A DNA stretch of 64,000 nt, taken from assembly GCA_021738505.1 (NCBI GenBank), contig JAIPBW010000003.1:18531-82530 (forward strand), given 5' to 3'. Each line of letters starts with the position of its first letter. The stretch's first letter is position 1. Shown here piece after piece: positions 40,158-49,538 of this stretch. The DNA comes from Bacteroidales bacterium. Its GTDB lineage: Bacteria; Bacteroidota; Bacteroidia; Bacteroidales; PWNQ01. The notes beneath the pieces were generated by a model that worked only from the letters and a program-made list of their open reading frames with translations, searched no databases and was not told where the DNA came from. The translations under genes were made by a program, and so were the position numbers.

Positions 40158-40913
40158 ATGCACAAACAAATACTAATAATTGCTTTTCTACTAGCTTTTA
40201 AGGCTATTTCAGCTCAGGGCGATGTAAGTGATACGGCAACCAATATGCCAATGATCCAAATTAATTACGGGCTCCAGTTACCCGGGAATGATTTGGCAAA
40301 TCGCTATGGCATGAATCATACGGCTGGAGCAACATTTATGTATAAAACACATAAAAATTGGCTCTTCGGGGTAAAATTTAACTATTTGTTTAGCGAAAAC
40401 GTGAAAAACAAAGAAGATATCCTTTCCGGAATAGCAACCGAGGACGGAAATATTATCGACGGCAATGGAATGCTAACCGAAGTAAATTATCACGAACGCG
40501 GTTTTTACAGCAATGTCTCTATTGGTAAATTATTCCCTGTCATCGGCCCAAACCAAAACTCGGGTTTATTTCTTATCGGCGGAGTCGGACTTTTACAACA
40601 CAAAACATTAATACAAAACCCTGAAAATAAAGCTCCGCAAATTAGCGGAGAATACACTAAGGGCTATGATCGCCTGACCAATGGCCTGGCAGTAAGTGAA
40701 TTTATCGGATATATGCATATCGGAAATGGAACCATGTCCAGCTTTTATGTTGGCGCCGAATTAATACAAGCTTGGACACAATCGCGTCGCGATTATAATT
40801 TTAATAAAATGAAAAATGTAACCGATCAACGTTTCGACACACTCTGGGGATTAAGGATAGGCTGGATACTCCCGATCTCAGGAAAAACTTCCGGAGAATA
40901 TCACTATTTTTAA
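40158..40913 (+). CDS. Predicted outer-membrane beta-barrel protein
   Basis: Signal peptide (LIIAFLLAFKAISAQG) and beta-barrel-like strands. Confidence 0.6.
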   Translation: MHKQILIIAFLLAFKAISAQGDVSDTATNMPMIQINYGLQLPGNDLANRYGMNHTAGATFMYKTHKNWLFGVKFNYLFSENVKNKEDILSGIATEDGNIIDGNGMLTEVNYHERGFYSNVSIGKLFPVIGPNQNSGLFLIGGVGLLQHKTLIQNPENKAPQISGEYTKGYDRLTNGLAVSEFIGYMHIGNGTMSSFYVGAELIQAWTQSRRDYNFNKMKNVTDQRFDTLWGLRIGWILPISGKTSGEYHYF

Positions 40914-40916
40914 ACT

Positions 40917-42167
40917 ATGGGGCTTTATCAGATTACCATAACAACATACTGGCTTATAGCCCTGATTTATGCATTGTTCAATAAAAAAGCAAAACAATTT
41001 GTTGCGGGCAGGAAAAATGTTTTCCGGAATTTAAAAGCCCGTATCCCTTCCGACAGAAAAATTATTTGGGTCCACTGTGCATCCTTAGGAGAGTTTGAAC
41101 AAGGCAGACCTCTTATTGACCAATTGAAAAAAGAAGCACCGGAATATTTTATTCTCCTTACTTTTTTCTCTCCCAGCGGCTATGAGGTAAGGAAGAATTA
41201 TTCCAATGCCGATTATGTATGCTACCTCCCCATGGATACACGGAAAAATGCGAAACAATTTATCAGAATCGTAAAACCTTCAAAAGTTCTGTTTGTCAAA
41301 TACGAGTTCTGGTTAAATTATATCGATGTCCTGCATAAAGAGCACATTCCCTTTTATCTTGTTTCAGGCATTTTTCGTAAGCAACAACATTTCTTTCAGT
41401 GGTATGGGAAAACCTTCCGCAAACGTTTACATAAATTCAACCACTTCTTCCTGCAGAACAAAACCTCAGCCCTATTATTAAAAGAACTCGGGATAAATAA
41501 GTACACTGTAGCAGGAGACACACGCTTTGACCGGGTTAAGGAGATAACCAATAATTTGCAATCTTATCCGAATTTAGAGGCTTTCAGTAAAGAGGCATTA
41601 GTTATTCTGGCCGGATCTTCCTGGCCTGCAGGTGAAAAAATGTTAGCTCAGTTTTTTGCCATGAAAAACGATCCCAACCTAAAATTGATTATTGCTCCTC
41701 ATCAGGTACATGATGATCACATTAATGAAATTCTGAGTTTATTTCCGGAGAAACCTGCATTATGGACGGATGTAGAAAAACAGACTACAATCAACTCTAA
41801 TATTTTAGTTGTCGATACCATCGGAATATTGTCGTCATTATATCAATATGCAGACATTGCATACATTGGTGGAGGTTTTGGCAAAGGCATTCATAATACG
41901 CTGGAAGCAGCTACTTTCGGCATACCCGTTATATTTGGACCAAACTATCAAAGGTTCCGGGAGGCGGTAGACTTAAAAGAACAAAAAGGGGCTTTTGCAA
42001 TCAATAATTTTGAAGATTTTGAACACATTTTAGATCAACTAATCCGGGATAAATTTCATAGGCAAAGGTCGGGTGAAAATGCCCGTCACTATGTTCAAAC
42101 AAACACCGGAGCAACCAAGATAATTATGAATTCCATTACAGGTAAAGAATCCGGATTAACCCAATAA
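40917..42167 (+). CDS. waaA: 3-deoxy-D-manno-octulosonic acid (Kdo) transferase
   Basis: IIWVHCASLGEFEQGRPLIDQLKKE; AGDTRFDRV; ILAGSSWPAGEKML; AYIGGGFGKGIHNTLEAATFGIPVIFGPNYQRF. Confidence 0.95.
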   Translation: MGLYQITITTYWLIALIYALFNKKAKQFVAGRKNVFRNLKARIPSDRKIIWVHCASLGEFEQGRPLIDQLKKEAPEYFILLTFFSPSGYEVRKNYSNADYVCYLPMDTRKNAKQFIRIVKPSKVLFVKYEFWLNYIDVLHKEHIPFYLVSGIFRKQQHFFQWYGKTFRKRLHKFNHFFLQNKTSALLLKELGINKYTVAGDTRFDRVKEITNNLQSYPNLEAFSKEALVILAGSSWPAGEKMLAQFFAMKNDPNLKLIIAPHQVHDDHINEILSLFPEKPALWTDVEKQTTINSNILVVDTIGILSSLYQYADIAYIGGGFGKGIHNTLEAATFGIPVIFGPNYQRFREAVDLKEQKGAFAINNFEDFEHILDQLIRDKFHRQRSGENARHYVQTNTGATKIIMNSITGKESGLTQ

Positions 42168-42216
42168 AAGTTATCCTATTTTTATCAACATCCTTTAAAA
42201 AAGGAAATATAAAATG

Positions 42217-42224
42217 TAATTTTG
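42217..42224 (+). promoter_or_regulatory. Bacteroidetes-type -7 element (TAATTTTG)
   Basis: 19 bp before the tktN ATG at 42243. Confidence 0.4.
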
Positions 42225-42242
42225 TTAAAAAATAAGCAAACA

Positions 42243-43088
42243 ATGACAAGCACAACAGAACTCCAAAAAATTGCAAATCAAGTCAGAAGAGATATCATCC
42301 GTATGGTTCATGCTGTAAATTCGGGCCACCCGGGAGGTTCACTGGGTTGCACAGATTTCATGACCGCCTTATATTTTGAAGTTATGGACCATGATCCTTC
42401 AAATTTTTCAATGGAAGGAAAAGGAGAAGATGTCTTTTACCTCTCCAATGGGCACATTTCACCGTTATGGTATAGTATCCTGGCAAGAAATGGCTATTTT
42501 GACATTTCGGAACTGAAAACGTTTCGCAAACTCAATTCCCGATTACAGGGCCATCCGGCAACAGAAGAAGGTCTTCCGGGAATACGAATCGCTTCTGGTT
42601 CTCTCGGCCAGGGAATGTCAGCGGCTTTAGGGCACGCATTAGCTAAAAAGCTGGATAGTGACAATAAGATTGTCTATAGCCTCCATGGTGACGGAGAATT
42701 ACAGGAAGGGCAAATTTGGGAAGCCGCTCTTTTTGGCGCTTCCAGAAAGATAGATAACATCATAGCCACGGTAGATTATAACGGTCAGCAAATTGACGGG
42801 CCCGTACAAAAGGTCAATGATCTTGGTGATTTAAAAGCCAAATGGGAAGCCTTTGGTTGGATAACACTGGAAATGAACGGACATGCCTTTGATGATATCC
42901 TAAAAACCATGGAAAAAGCAAAATCCATGACCGGTCAGGGAAAACCGGTTATTATTCTTATGCATACAGATATGGGCCATGGCGTGGATTATATGCAGGG
43001 AACACATGAGTGGCATGGCAAAGCTCCTGACGATGAACTGGCACAAAAAGCCCTGGAGCAATTACCGGAAACTTTAGGAGATTATTGA
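42243..43088 (+). CDS. Transketolase, N-terminal (TPP-binding) subunit
   Basis: VNSGHPGGSLGCTDFMTALYF; HGDGELQEGQIWEAALFG; TDMGHGVDYMQGTHEWHG; ATG 42243 preferred over TTG 42222. Confidence 0.95.
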   Translation: MTSTTELQKIANQVRRDIIRMVHAVNSGHPGGSLGCTDFMTALYFEVMDHDPSNFSMEGKGEDVFYLSNGHISPLWYSILARNGYFDISELKTFRKLNSRLQGHPATEEGLPGIRIASGSLGQGMSAALGHALAKKLDSDNKIVYSLHGDGELQEGQIWEAALFGASRKIDNIIATVDYNGQQIDGPVQKVNDLGDLKAKWEAFGWITLEMNGHAFDDILKTMEKAKSMTGQGKPVIILMHTDMGHGVDYMQGTHEWHGKAPDDELAQKALEQLPETLGDY

Positions 43089-43114
43089 TTAAAATCCATC
43101 AGAATATTCGCTTT

Positions 43115-44515
43115 ATGAGGTTCAAATGCTCGTTTATCATACTCATTCTTTTGCTGGCTTTAACAACCACCAAATCTGTTTTAGCCCAGCATCAAACAGC
43201 AGAAAGAAGAAACAATCAGTTAACACGTATTCTATTTGTTTTTGATGCCTCAAGAAGCATGTATGGAGAATGGGATGATGAGCCCAAAATAGATATAGCC
43301 AGACGGTTACTGACTGAAATGTTAGACAGTCTTCGCGGACGAAAAAACATGCAGTTGGGACTTCGCGTGTATGGACACCAACACCATTTCCCTCCCCAGC
43401 ATTGTGATGACACGAAACTGGAAATCCCTTTTGAATATGATAACATTGACCAGATCGTCCACAAACTCAAATCTATCGCTCCTAAGGGAACCACACCGAT
43501 AGCCCGTTCACTGGAAGAAGCTGCTGATGATTTTACAGACTGTGAAAATTGCCGCAATATTGTAATTCTGATTACCGACGGAATAGAAGAATGCGGTGGT
43601 GATCCTTGTGATGTTTCGCTTAAACTCCAGGAAAAGGGTGTTATTTTAAAACCTTTTGTTATCGGCATTGGAAAAGATTTCAAGGATGCTTTTGATTGTG
43701 TGGGAACGTATTTTGACACGAAAAATGAAGAGGAGTTCCGTACTGCGCTTAATGTCGCCATTGACAGAGCCCTTAATCCGACAACTGCTCAGATCAACCT
43801 GCTCGACATTAACGGAAACCCCACAGAGACAAACGTTAACATGTCTTTTTATAATAAAACTTCAGGCGAACTAAAATATAATCTCATTCATACACTTAAT
43901 GCTAAAGGCAACCCGGACACGCTTAAGTTAGACCCGATGATCACCTATAAAATTGATATTCATACGATCCCTCCCCTGACTATTGACTCATTCGGCTTAA
44001 CAGCCGGTAAGCACAATAAAATCGGTGTAGACGCTCCGCAAGGATATTTAAAACTGGTATTTGACGGCAAAAGCACCAAAAGCCATTACATCAATTGCAT
44101 TGTAAGAAAAGACGGAAAGATGAAAACTCTTAACGTTCAAAACATTGGCAAGAAAGAAAAATATCTTATCGGGAAATATGATTTGGAAGTTTTAACACTT
44201 CCACGGTTAAATATTGAAGATGTAGCCGTTAATCACAACCATACAACCACGATAGATATTCCCAGTCCCGGTATGGTCGTCATACAGATGGGGACTTCCG
44301 GCTATGGCAGTGTTTACAAATATCAGGATGATGGAAGCTTAAAATGGATCTATAATCTACCTGAAAAACAACAAAGAGAATCTTTATTTTTACTACCGGG
44401 CGATTACAAAGTAGTATTCCGCTCAAGGGCTACACACCGATCAAGACATACGCGCCAGGTCGATTTTGAAGTCAAATCAGGTAAAGCCCAAACCATTTCA
44501 ATATACAAGAATTAA
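43115..44515 (+). CDS. Exported von Willebrand factor A domain protein
   Basis: Signal peptide; RILFVFDASRSMYGEWDDEPKIDIARRLL (MIDAS DxSxS); APKGTTPIARSLEEAA; VILITDGIEECGGD. Confidence 0.9.
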   Translation: MRFKCSFIILILLLALTTTKSVLAQHQTAERRNNQLTRILFVFDASRSMYGEWDDEPKIDIARRLLTEMLDSLRGRKNMQLGLRVYGHQHHFPPQHCDDTKLEIPFEYDNIDQIVHKLKSIAPKGTTPIARSLEEAADDFTDCENCRNIVILITDGIEECGGDPCDVSLKLQEKGVILKPFVIGIGKDFKDAFDCVGTYFDTKNEEEFRTALNVAIDRALNPTTAQINLLDINGNPTETNVNMSFYNKTSGELKYNLIHTLNAKGNPDTLKLDPMITYKIDIHTIPPLTIDSFGLTAGKHNKIGVDAPQGYLKLVFDGKSTKSHYINCIVRKDGKMKTLNVQNIGKKEKYLIGKYDLEVLTLPRLNIEDVAVNHNHTTTIDIPSPGMVVIQMGTSGYGSVYKYQDDGSLKWIYNLPEKQQRESLFLLPGDYKVVFRSRATHRSRHTRQVDFEVKSGKAQTISIYKN

Positions 44516-44528
44516 AAAATCAAAAATC

Positions 44529-45482
44529 ATGAACACATATAAAGTAAGAGACCATAAAGACACGCGCTCCGGTTATGGAGCAGCATTACTCGAAATTGCC
44601 AAAGATAACGATCAGATTGTCGGTTTATGTGCAGACCTGACAGGTTCGCTCAAAATGGGCGACTTTGCGAAAGCTTATCCGGAACGATTTTTCCAATCCG
44701 GAATATCTGAGGCTAATATGATGGGCGTTGCTGCCGGAATGGCAACAGCAGGAAAAATTCCTTTTCCATCGACTTTTGCTAATTTTGGCTCAGGCCGTGT
44801 TTACGATCAAATTCGCCAATCTATCGCTTACAGTAATAAGAACGTTAAAATTTGTGTGTCTCATGCGGGACTTACATTAGGAGAAGACGGAGCTACTCAC
44901 CAAATGCTGGAAGATCTTGGCATGATGAAAATGCTTCCCAACATGACGGTTATCAATCCATGCGATTATACGCAAACCATGCAGGCCACCAAAGCTGCCG
45001 CCGAGCATTACGGACCCGTATATTTACGCTTTGGCCGACCCAAAATGCCGGTCTTTATACCCGAAGATATGCCATTTAAAATTGGGGAAGCAATTAAACT
45101 TACGCAAGGAAATGATGTCACTATTATTGCAACCGGTCATTTAGTTTGGCCGGCAATTCAGGCAGAACAACGATTAAAAGAAAAAGGCATATCTGCCGAA
45201 GTTATTAATATCCATACAATTAAACCACTTGACACAAAAGCTATAGTGGAGTCAGTAAAAAAAACACATTGTGTGGTAACAGCAGAAGAACATATGCTGA
45301 ATGGAGGATTAGGTGAAAGTGTCGCTCATACATTAGCAAAAAATTATCCGGCACCCATGGAAATGATTGGGGTAGATGACACTTTTGGTGAAAGTGGTAA
45401 GCCGGATGAATTAATGGAAAAATATGGACTGACAGATAAAAATATTGTTGAGGCGGCCCTGAAAGTTTTCCATCGCAAGTAA
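44529..45482 (+). CDS. Transketolase, C-terminal subunit
   Basis: IVGLCADLTGSLKMGDFAKAYPERFFQSGISEANMMGVAAGMATAGKIPFPSTFANF; ATG at 44529 preferred. Confidence 0.95.
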   Translation: MNTYKVRDHKDTRSGYGAALLEIAKDNDQIVGLCADLTGSLKMGDFAKAYPERFFQSGISEANMMGVAAGMATAGKIPFPSTFANFGSGRVYDQIRQSIAYSNKNVKICVSHAGLTLGEDGATHQMLEDLGMMKMLPNMTVINPCDYTQTMQATKAAAEHYGPVYLRFGRPKMPVFIPEDMPFKIGEAIKLTQGNDVTIIATGHLVWPAIQAEQRLKEKGISAEVINIHTIKPLDTKAIVESVKKTHCVVTAEEHMLNGGLGESVAHTLAKNYPAPMEMIGVDDTFGESGKPDELMEKYGLTDKNIVEAALKVFHRK

Positions 45483-45492
45483 TGATAAATGA

Positions 45493-46041
45493 ATGCCATC
45501 ATACTCAGATAACGAGATACTCGAATTATTCAATCAACCGGAAAAACGCTCAAAAGCGTTTGAAATGCTGGTAAACAAATACCAACAAAGGGTATATTGG
45601 ATAATCCGTCGTATGCTTCTCAACCATGAAGATACGAACGATGTGATGCAGGAGACTTTTATCAAAATCTGGCAAAACATTGCAAATTTCAGACAACAAT
45701 CCGGGCTCTATGCCTGGATATATCGTATTGCTATTAACGAAGTGTACACATTTTTCCGAAAGAAAAAACGCCTTCGCAACCTACCTACTACCGAATTAAA
45801 AGAGGAAATGCTTCAGTCATTACAGTGTGACCCATGGTTTGATGGAAATCAAGCACAACTCAAGCTGCAGGAAGCTATCCTTGCATTACCCAAAAAACAA
45901 CAAATGGTTTTTAATATGCGATATTTTGAAGAAATCCCGTATGCCGAAATGTCCAAAATATTAGATACTTCAAAGGGATCTTTAAAAGCATCATATCACT
46001 GGGCTGTTAAAAAAATAGAAGAAAACTTAAAAGACAATTAA
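45493..46041 (+). CDS. ECF-type RNA polymerase sigma factor
   Basis: HEDTNDVMQETFIKIWQNIANFRQQSGLYAWIYRIAINE; LPKKQQMVFNMRYFEEIPYAEMSKILDTSKGSLKASYHWAVKKIEE. Confidence 0.95.
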   Translation: MPSYSDNEILELFNQPEKRSKAFEMLVNKYQQRVYWIIRRMLLNHEDTNDVMQETFIKIWQNIANFRQQSGLYAWIYRIAINEVYTFFRKKKRLRNLPTTELKEEMLQSLQCDPWFDGNQAQLKLQEAILALPKKQQMVFNMRYFEEIPYAEMSKILDTSKGSLKASYHWAVKKIEENLKDN

Positions 46042-46086
46042 ACCTAAAATCAAAAAACGTATCCTATTCACAGCATAAGATAATTC

Positions 46087-47469
46087 ATGGTCAAAAAATC
46101 AAAACATACAAACAAAGAACCTGACACAAGCAGCATCGATCGTCATGCAAAAGGAGATAGCTTTAAAACTCCCGAGAACTATTTTGACGAGTTTTCGTCA
46201 AATATCGTCAGCATGACAAAAGATATGCCTGTTAAGCCAGGCAATCCCCCGGGTTATCAAAAGCTGGTCTCCCGCCCCTGGGCGATGGTTGCCGCTGCGG
46301 CTGCAATTATTGGAATAGTTCTTATGTCTGTGTTTTATTTTACGAATAATTCTCAACAACAACCCGATAATATTCATCCTGATCGTGGATTAGTTCAAAC
46401 AGATACGAACGAAGTCCGGCACCGGCAAGAAACAGATGATTCTTCCCGTCAGGTTATTGCAGAAAAAAGCAAAAAAGCAACAAAAGAGCTATCGGACAAA
46501 GATCCGGCAAAAGCCAAACAAGAAAGGCCGGAAAAAGCACAGAAAGAGAACCAGCATGCTGAAGAAACCGCCATTGCTCAAAAAGCAAAAGAAGACAAAC
46601 AAATAAACGAGCAAGAAAATAAAGAAAAAAAATATCCCACACAAGAACCAGAACCACAGTTTGCCGAAAACCAAAATCAAACAGGCAGGCAAAACCATTC
46701 AGGGGGTATAAGCCAGCAAGGTTCTGGTACCGGTAAGACTTCAAATGAAGAGGTTGCTATTGCATCAGAGCAAATATCAAAAGAATTTGATTTTTATAAT
46801 GACACATGCATCTCTTCCCCTTCCTGGTTTTATCTACCTTCTGTTCCTAAGGGGTATAAAATTAAATGGAGAGGTAAAGCTAATAAAGATAGTCTTCTTA
46901 TTGAGGAGAGCGGTTTATATACAGCCATATTAACAAATAGTGACAATGATACAATTTCAACTCCGGAGTTTGAAGTTCGTTATCTTCCGGAGCCTGATGT
47001 GAAATTACGCCGGCAATATAAAGTATGCATAAATAAAAACCTGAAATTGGATCCCGGATTTTATGATGAGAAATATGACTTTATGTGGTCTGACGGCGTG
47101 GAAAGCCCTGTGAATTTTGTCTCGGAGATTTCTGCATCCACAAAACATTACTCCCTGGAAATAACAGGTTGTAAAACATATGAGTATCAAACAATCGTCA
47201 TCTTTGAATCCTGTGATCTTACAATACCCAATGTAATCACCCCAAACGGTGACGGCATGAATGATTACTTTAAAATTGAAGGCCTTGAAAACTATCCCGG
47301 TAGCAAGCTCATTATCTTAGACCGCAATGGAAAAGAACTTTTCGTTGACGAAAATTATCAAAATGATTTTGATGGCGGCAATCTGCCGCAAGGCTCCTAT
47401 TTTTACATCCTACAAGTCAATGATAAACATCAGACAACCAAAAAAGGAAACCTGAATATTATCTTCTAA
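46087..47469 (+). CDS. Single-pass membrane protein: anti-sigma-like N-terminus, KE-rich linker, C-terminal gliding/T9SS type-B (CHU_C-like) domain
   Basis: FKTPENYFDEF near N-terminus; TM PWAMVAAAAAIIGIVLMSVFYF; C-terminus IPNVITPNGDGMNDYFKIEGLENYPGSKLIILDRNGKELFV...GSYFYILQV. Confidence 0.82.
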   Translation: MVKKSKHTNKEPDTSSIDRHAKGDSFKTPENYFDEFSSNIVSMTKDMPVKPGNPPGYQKLVSRPWAMVAAAAAIIGIVLMSVFYFTNNSQQQPDNIHPDRGLVQTDTNEVRHRQETDDSSRQVIAEKSKKATKELSDKDPAKAKQERPEKAQKENQHAEETAIAQKAKEDKQINEQENKEKKYPTQEPEPQFAENQNQTGRQNHSGGISQQGSGTGKTSNEEVAIASEQISKEFDFYNDTCISSPSWFYLPSVPKGYKIKWRGKANKDSLLIEESGLYTAILTNSDNDTISTPEFEVRYLPEPDVKLRRQYKVCINKNLKLDPGFYDEKYDFMWSDGVESPVNFVSEISASTKHYSLEITGCKTYEYQTIVIFESCDLTIPNVITPNGDGMNDYFKIEGLENYPGSKLIILDRNGKELFVDENYQNDFDGGNLPQGSYFYILQVNDKHQTTKKGNLNIIF

Positions 47470-47622
47470 CGCCCCTCCTTCCCTGAATTGTGATATATTT
47501 GCCACAACAAATTAGTGTTACGACAAAATAATATTTCATTTAAAAAAATAATTTAGGTGTTATTCGTTATTATCGAAAGCGACTTGAATTATTTTTACCA
47601 TTAGACCCAAAAAGGATTGGAT

Positions 47623-47874
47623 ATGAAAACATCAATAGAAATCAGTTACTATCCGCTAAAAGAAGAATACCTGGCACCTATTCAAAATTTCATAGATCGA
47701 TTAAAGACTCATGACTCCCTAAAGGTACATGTAAATACAATGAGCACACAGGTTTTTGGGGAATATTTTGAGATGATGGATATAATCACAAAGGAAATCC
47801 ATAAGTCCTTTGAGCTATCGGGGTCGATTTTCGTGTTAAAAATCATTAATGCAGATCTTTCGCCTGAAAGCTAG
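47623..47874 (+). CDS. Small YkoF/thiamine-binding-like protein
   Basis: EISYYPLKEEYLAPIQNFIDRL...VNTMSTQVFGEYFEMMDIITKEI; directly upstream of pnuC. Confidence 0.6.
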   Translation: MKTSIEISYYPLKEEYLAPIQNFIDRLKTHDSLKVHVNTMSTQVFGEYFEMMDIITKEIHKSFELSGSIFVLKIINADLSPES

Positions 47875-47876
47875 CT

Positions 47877-48476
47877 ATGGCAGTCATTATTGAATATATC
47901 ACCGGCAATTATATTGAATTGCTGGCCATGGCTTTGGGTCTTGTTTCCATTGTACTTCAGATAAAACAAAACCTCTGGCTGTGGCCTGTTAATATTGTTA
48001 TGGTGAGTCTATACATCATTGTTTATATAGATGCTCGTTTGTACGCTGATATGTCGCTTCAGGTTTATTATTTAATAATGAGTGTCTATGGATGGTTTTA
48101 TTGGCTTTATGGACGCAAAAACAGAAAAGATCAAAAGCAAGTCCCGGTGACGCGCACACGAAAGAAGGTCTGGCCATTTCTGATTTTGGCAACAATCGCA
48201 TTATTTGTTATCATAAGCTATATCCTTGTGAACTACACCGATTCAGATGTGCCGTATTTGGATGCCTTCACGACTTCATTGAGCTTTGTGGCTACCTGGA
48301 TGCTTGCCCGCAAGCTGATTGAAAACTGGATTATTTGGATTGTCGTTGATGCTGTTTCCGTCGGACTTTATATCTTTAAGGGGTTGTTTCCTACTACTGT
48401 ACTATTTCTTGTACTTACCATACTGGCTTTCAAAGGGTATCACGAATGGAAGAAAGAGTTAAATACAAATATATAA
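47877..48476 (+). CDS. pnuC: PnuC-family nicotinamide riboside (or vitamin) transporter
   Basis: QIKQNLWLWPVNIVMVSLYIIVYIDARLYADMSLQVYYLIMSVYGWFYWLYG; NWIIWIVVDAVSVGLYIFKGL. Confidence 0.92.
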   Translation: MAVIIEYITGNYIELLAMALGLVSIVLQIKQNLWLWPVNIVMVSLYIIVYIDARLYADMSLQVYYLIMSVYGWFYWLYGRKNRKDQKQVPVTRTRKKVWPFLILATIALFVIISYILVNYTDSDVPYLDAFTTSLSFVATWMLARKLIENWIIWIVVDAVSVGLYIFKGLFPTTVLFLVLTILAFKGYHEWKKELNTNI

Positions 48477-48532
48477 ACCAGGCAAAATGTTGAGCATGCC
48501 ATATATAGGATTTCTATATATCACCTAATTAT

Positions 48533-49057
48533 TTGATCATGAAAAGAGTTGTCATTACCGGCCCTGAATCCACCGGAAAATCCTGGTTAACAAAAAACCT
48601 GGCTAAACATTACGATACTGTTTGGGTCCCGGAATATGCCCGTGATTATATAGCAAGCCTCAAAAGAGAATACACTCAAAATGACATTTTATATATTGCG
48701 CAACAACAATTAAAGCTAGAACAAGAGCAAGCACAAAAAGCAAATGGTCTGTTGTTTTGCGATACCAGTATGTTGGTTACTAAAATATGGAGTGATTTTG
48801 TTTTTGGCAGTTGCCCAGACTGGATTGAGCAACAACTGGACAATCATATTTATGATCTTTATCTTCTTTGCTATATTGATACCCCGTGGGAGGAAGATCC
48901 ACTAAGAGAACACCCGAATAAACGAAAAACGCTGTTTTCTATATATGAAAATGAATTAAAACAAAGAGATTTTCCTTTTGAAATAATTACAGGATTGGAT
49001 ACGCAAAGGCTAAACAATGCAGTTCATGCTATTGAAAAGCATTTTCCGGACGTATAA
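48533..49057 (+). CDS. NadR-like nicotinamide ribosyl kinase/AAA_28 ATPase
   Basis: VVITGPESTGKSWLTKNLAKHY; VPEYARDYI; LLFCDTSMLVTKIWSDFVFG; DTPWEEDPLREHPNKR. Confidence 0.87.
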   Translation: MIMKRVVITGPESTGKSWLTKNLAKHYDTVWVPEYARDYIASLKREYTQNDILYIAQQQLKLEQEQAQKANGLLFCDTSMLVTKIWSDFVFGSCPDWIEQQLDNHIYDLYLLCYIDTPWEEDPLREHPNKRKTLFSIYENELKQRDFPFEIITGLDTQRLNNAVHAIEKHFPDV

Positions 49058-49070
49058 TTTATGCAAATCC

Positions 49071-49538
49071 TCACTCCACTTGCCACTGATCATAGTCAGG
49101 AAGATCTTTTAGAAAAGTATAAGACCATTTCTCATAATCCATTTTGCAGTAAAAATGATTTATTCCATTTGTAACCATGAGGTAATCAACACGAATAGCC
49201 ACATTATACCGTGCAATTTGCTCAAATGTCTCTTGTGTTATTTTTACCGACGGAGCTTTACATTCCACTATCAAAATCGGTTTTCCTGTAGATTTAAAAA
49301 CCACAAGATCGGCGCGTTGCTGCATTTTATTGTATTTGAACTGTTTTTCTACAGATACAAGGCTTAGCGGAACTTTTTTATAACCTACCAAATAATGAAT
49401 TGCATGCTGGCGCACCCACTCTTCAGGTGTAAGTTTGACATATTTTTTTCTTACCGGATCAAAAATATACTCTTCGTTATCGATTTGTTTTATCTTATAG
49501 TCAAACTCCGGGAAATTCAAGGCTATTTTTTCTTGCAT
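49071..49538 (-). CDS. HsdR N-terminal-like PD-(D/E)XK domain protein
   Basis: EEWVRQHAIHYLVGYKKVP; QRADLVVFKSTGKPILIVECKAPSVKI. Confidence 0.85.
   Translation of the reverse strand: MQEKIALNFPEFDYKIKQIDNEEYIFDPVRKKYVKLTPEEWVRQHAIHYLVGYKKVPLSLVSVEKQFKYNKMQQRADLVVFKSTGKPILIVECKAPSVKITQETFEQIARYNVAIRVDYLMVTNGINHFYCKMDYEKWSYTFLKDLPDYDQWQVE

Noticed and set aside
43216-43761. 181-aa minus-strand ORF inside the vWA gene
   Set aside because: Fully antisense to a well-supported CDS; Ser/Pro-rich composition looks like a shadow ORF
46454-46744. Minus-strand ORFs (96 aa and 69 aa) opposite the KE-rich linker
   Set aside because: Leu/Phe-rich translations are the antisense artefact of AAA/GAA-rich coding sequence
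47470-47622. Possible TPP or NAD riboswitch upstream of the YkoF-like/pnuC genes
   Set aside because: No recognisable TPP core (CUGAGA...) or other riboswitch consensus in the AT-rich leader
49071-49538. Type I restriction-modification system
   Set aside because: Only an HsdR-N-like fragment-length ORF; no hsdM, hsdS or helicase domains nearby
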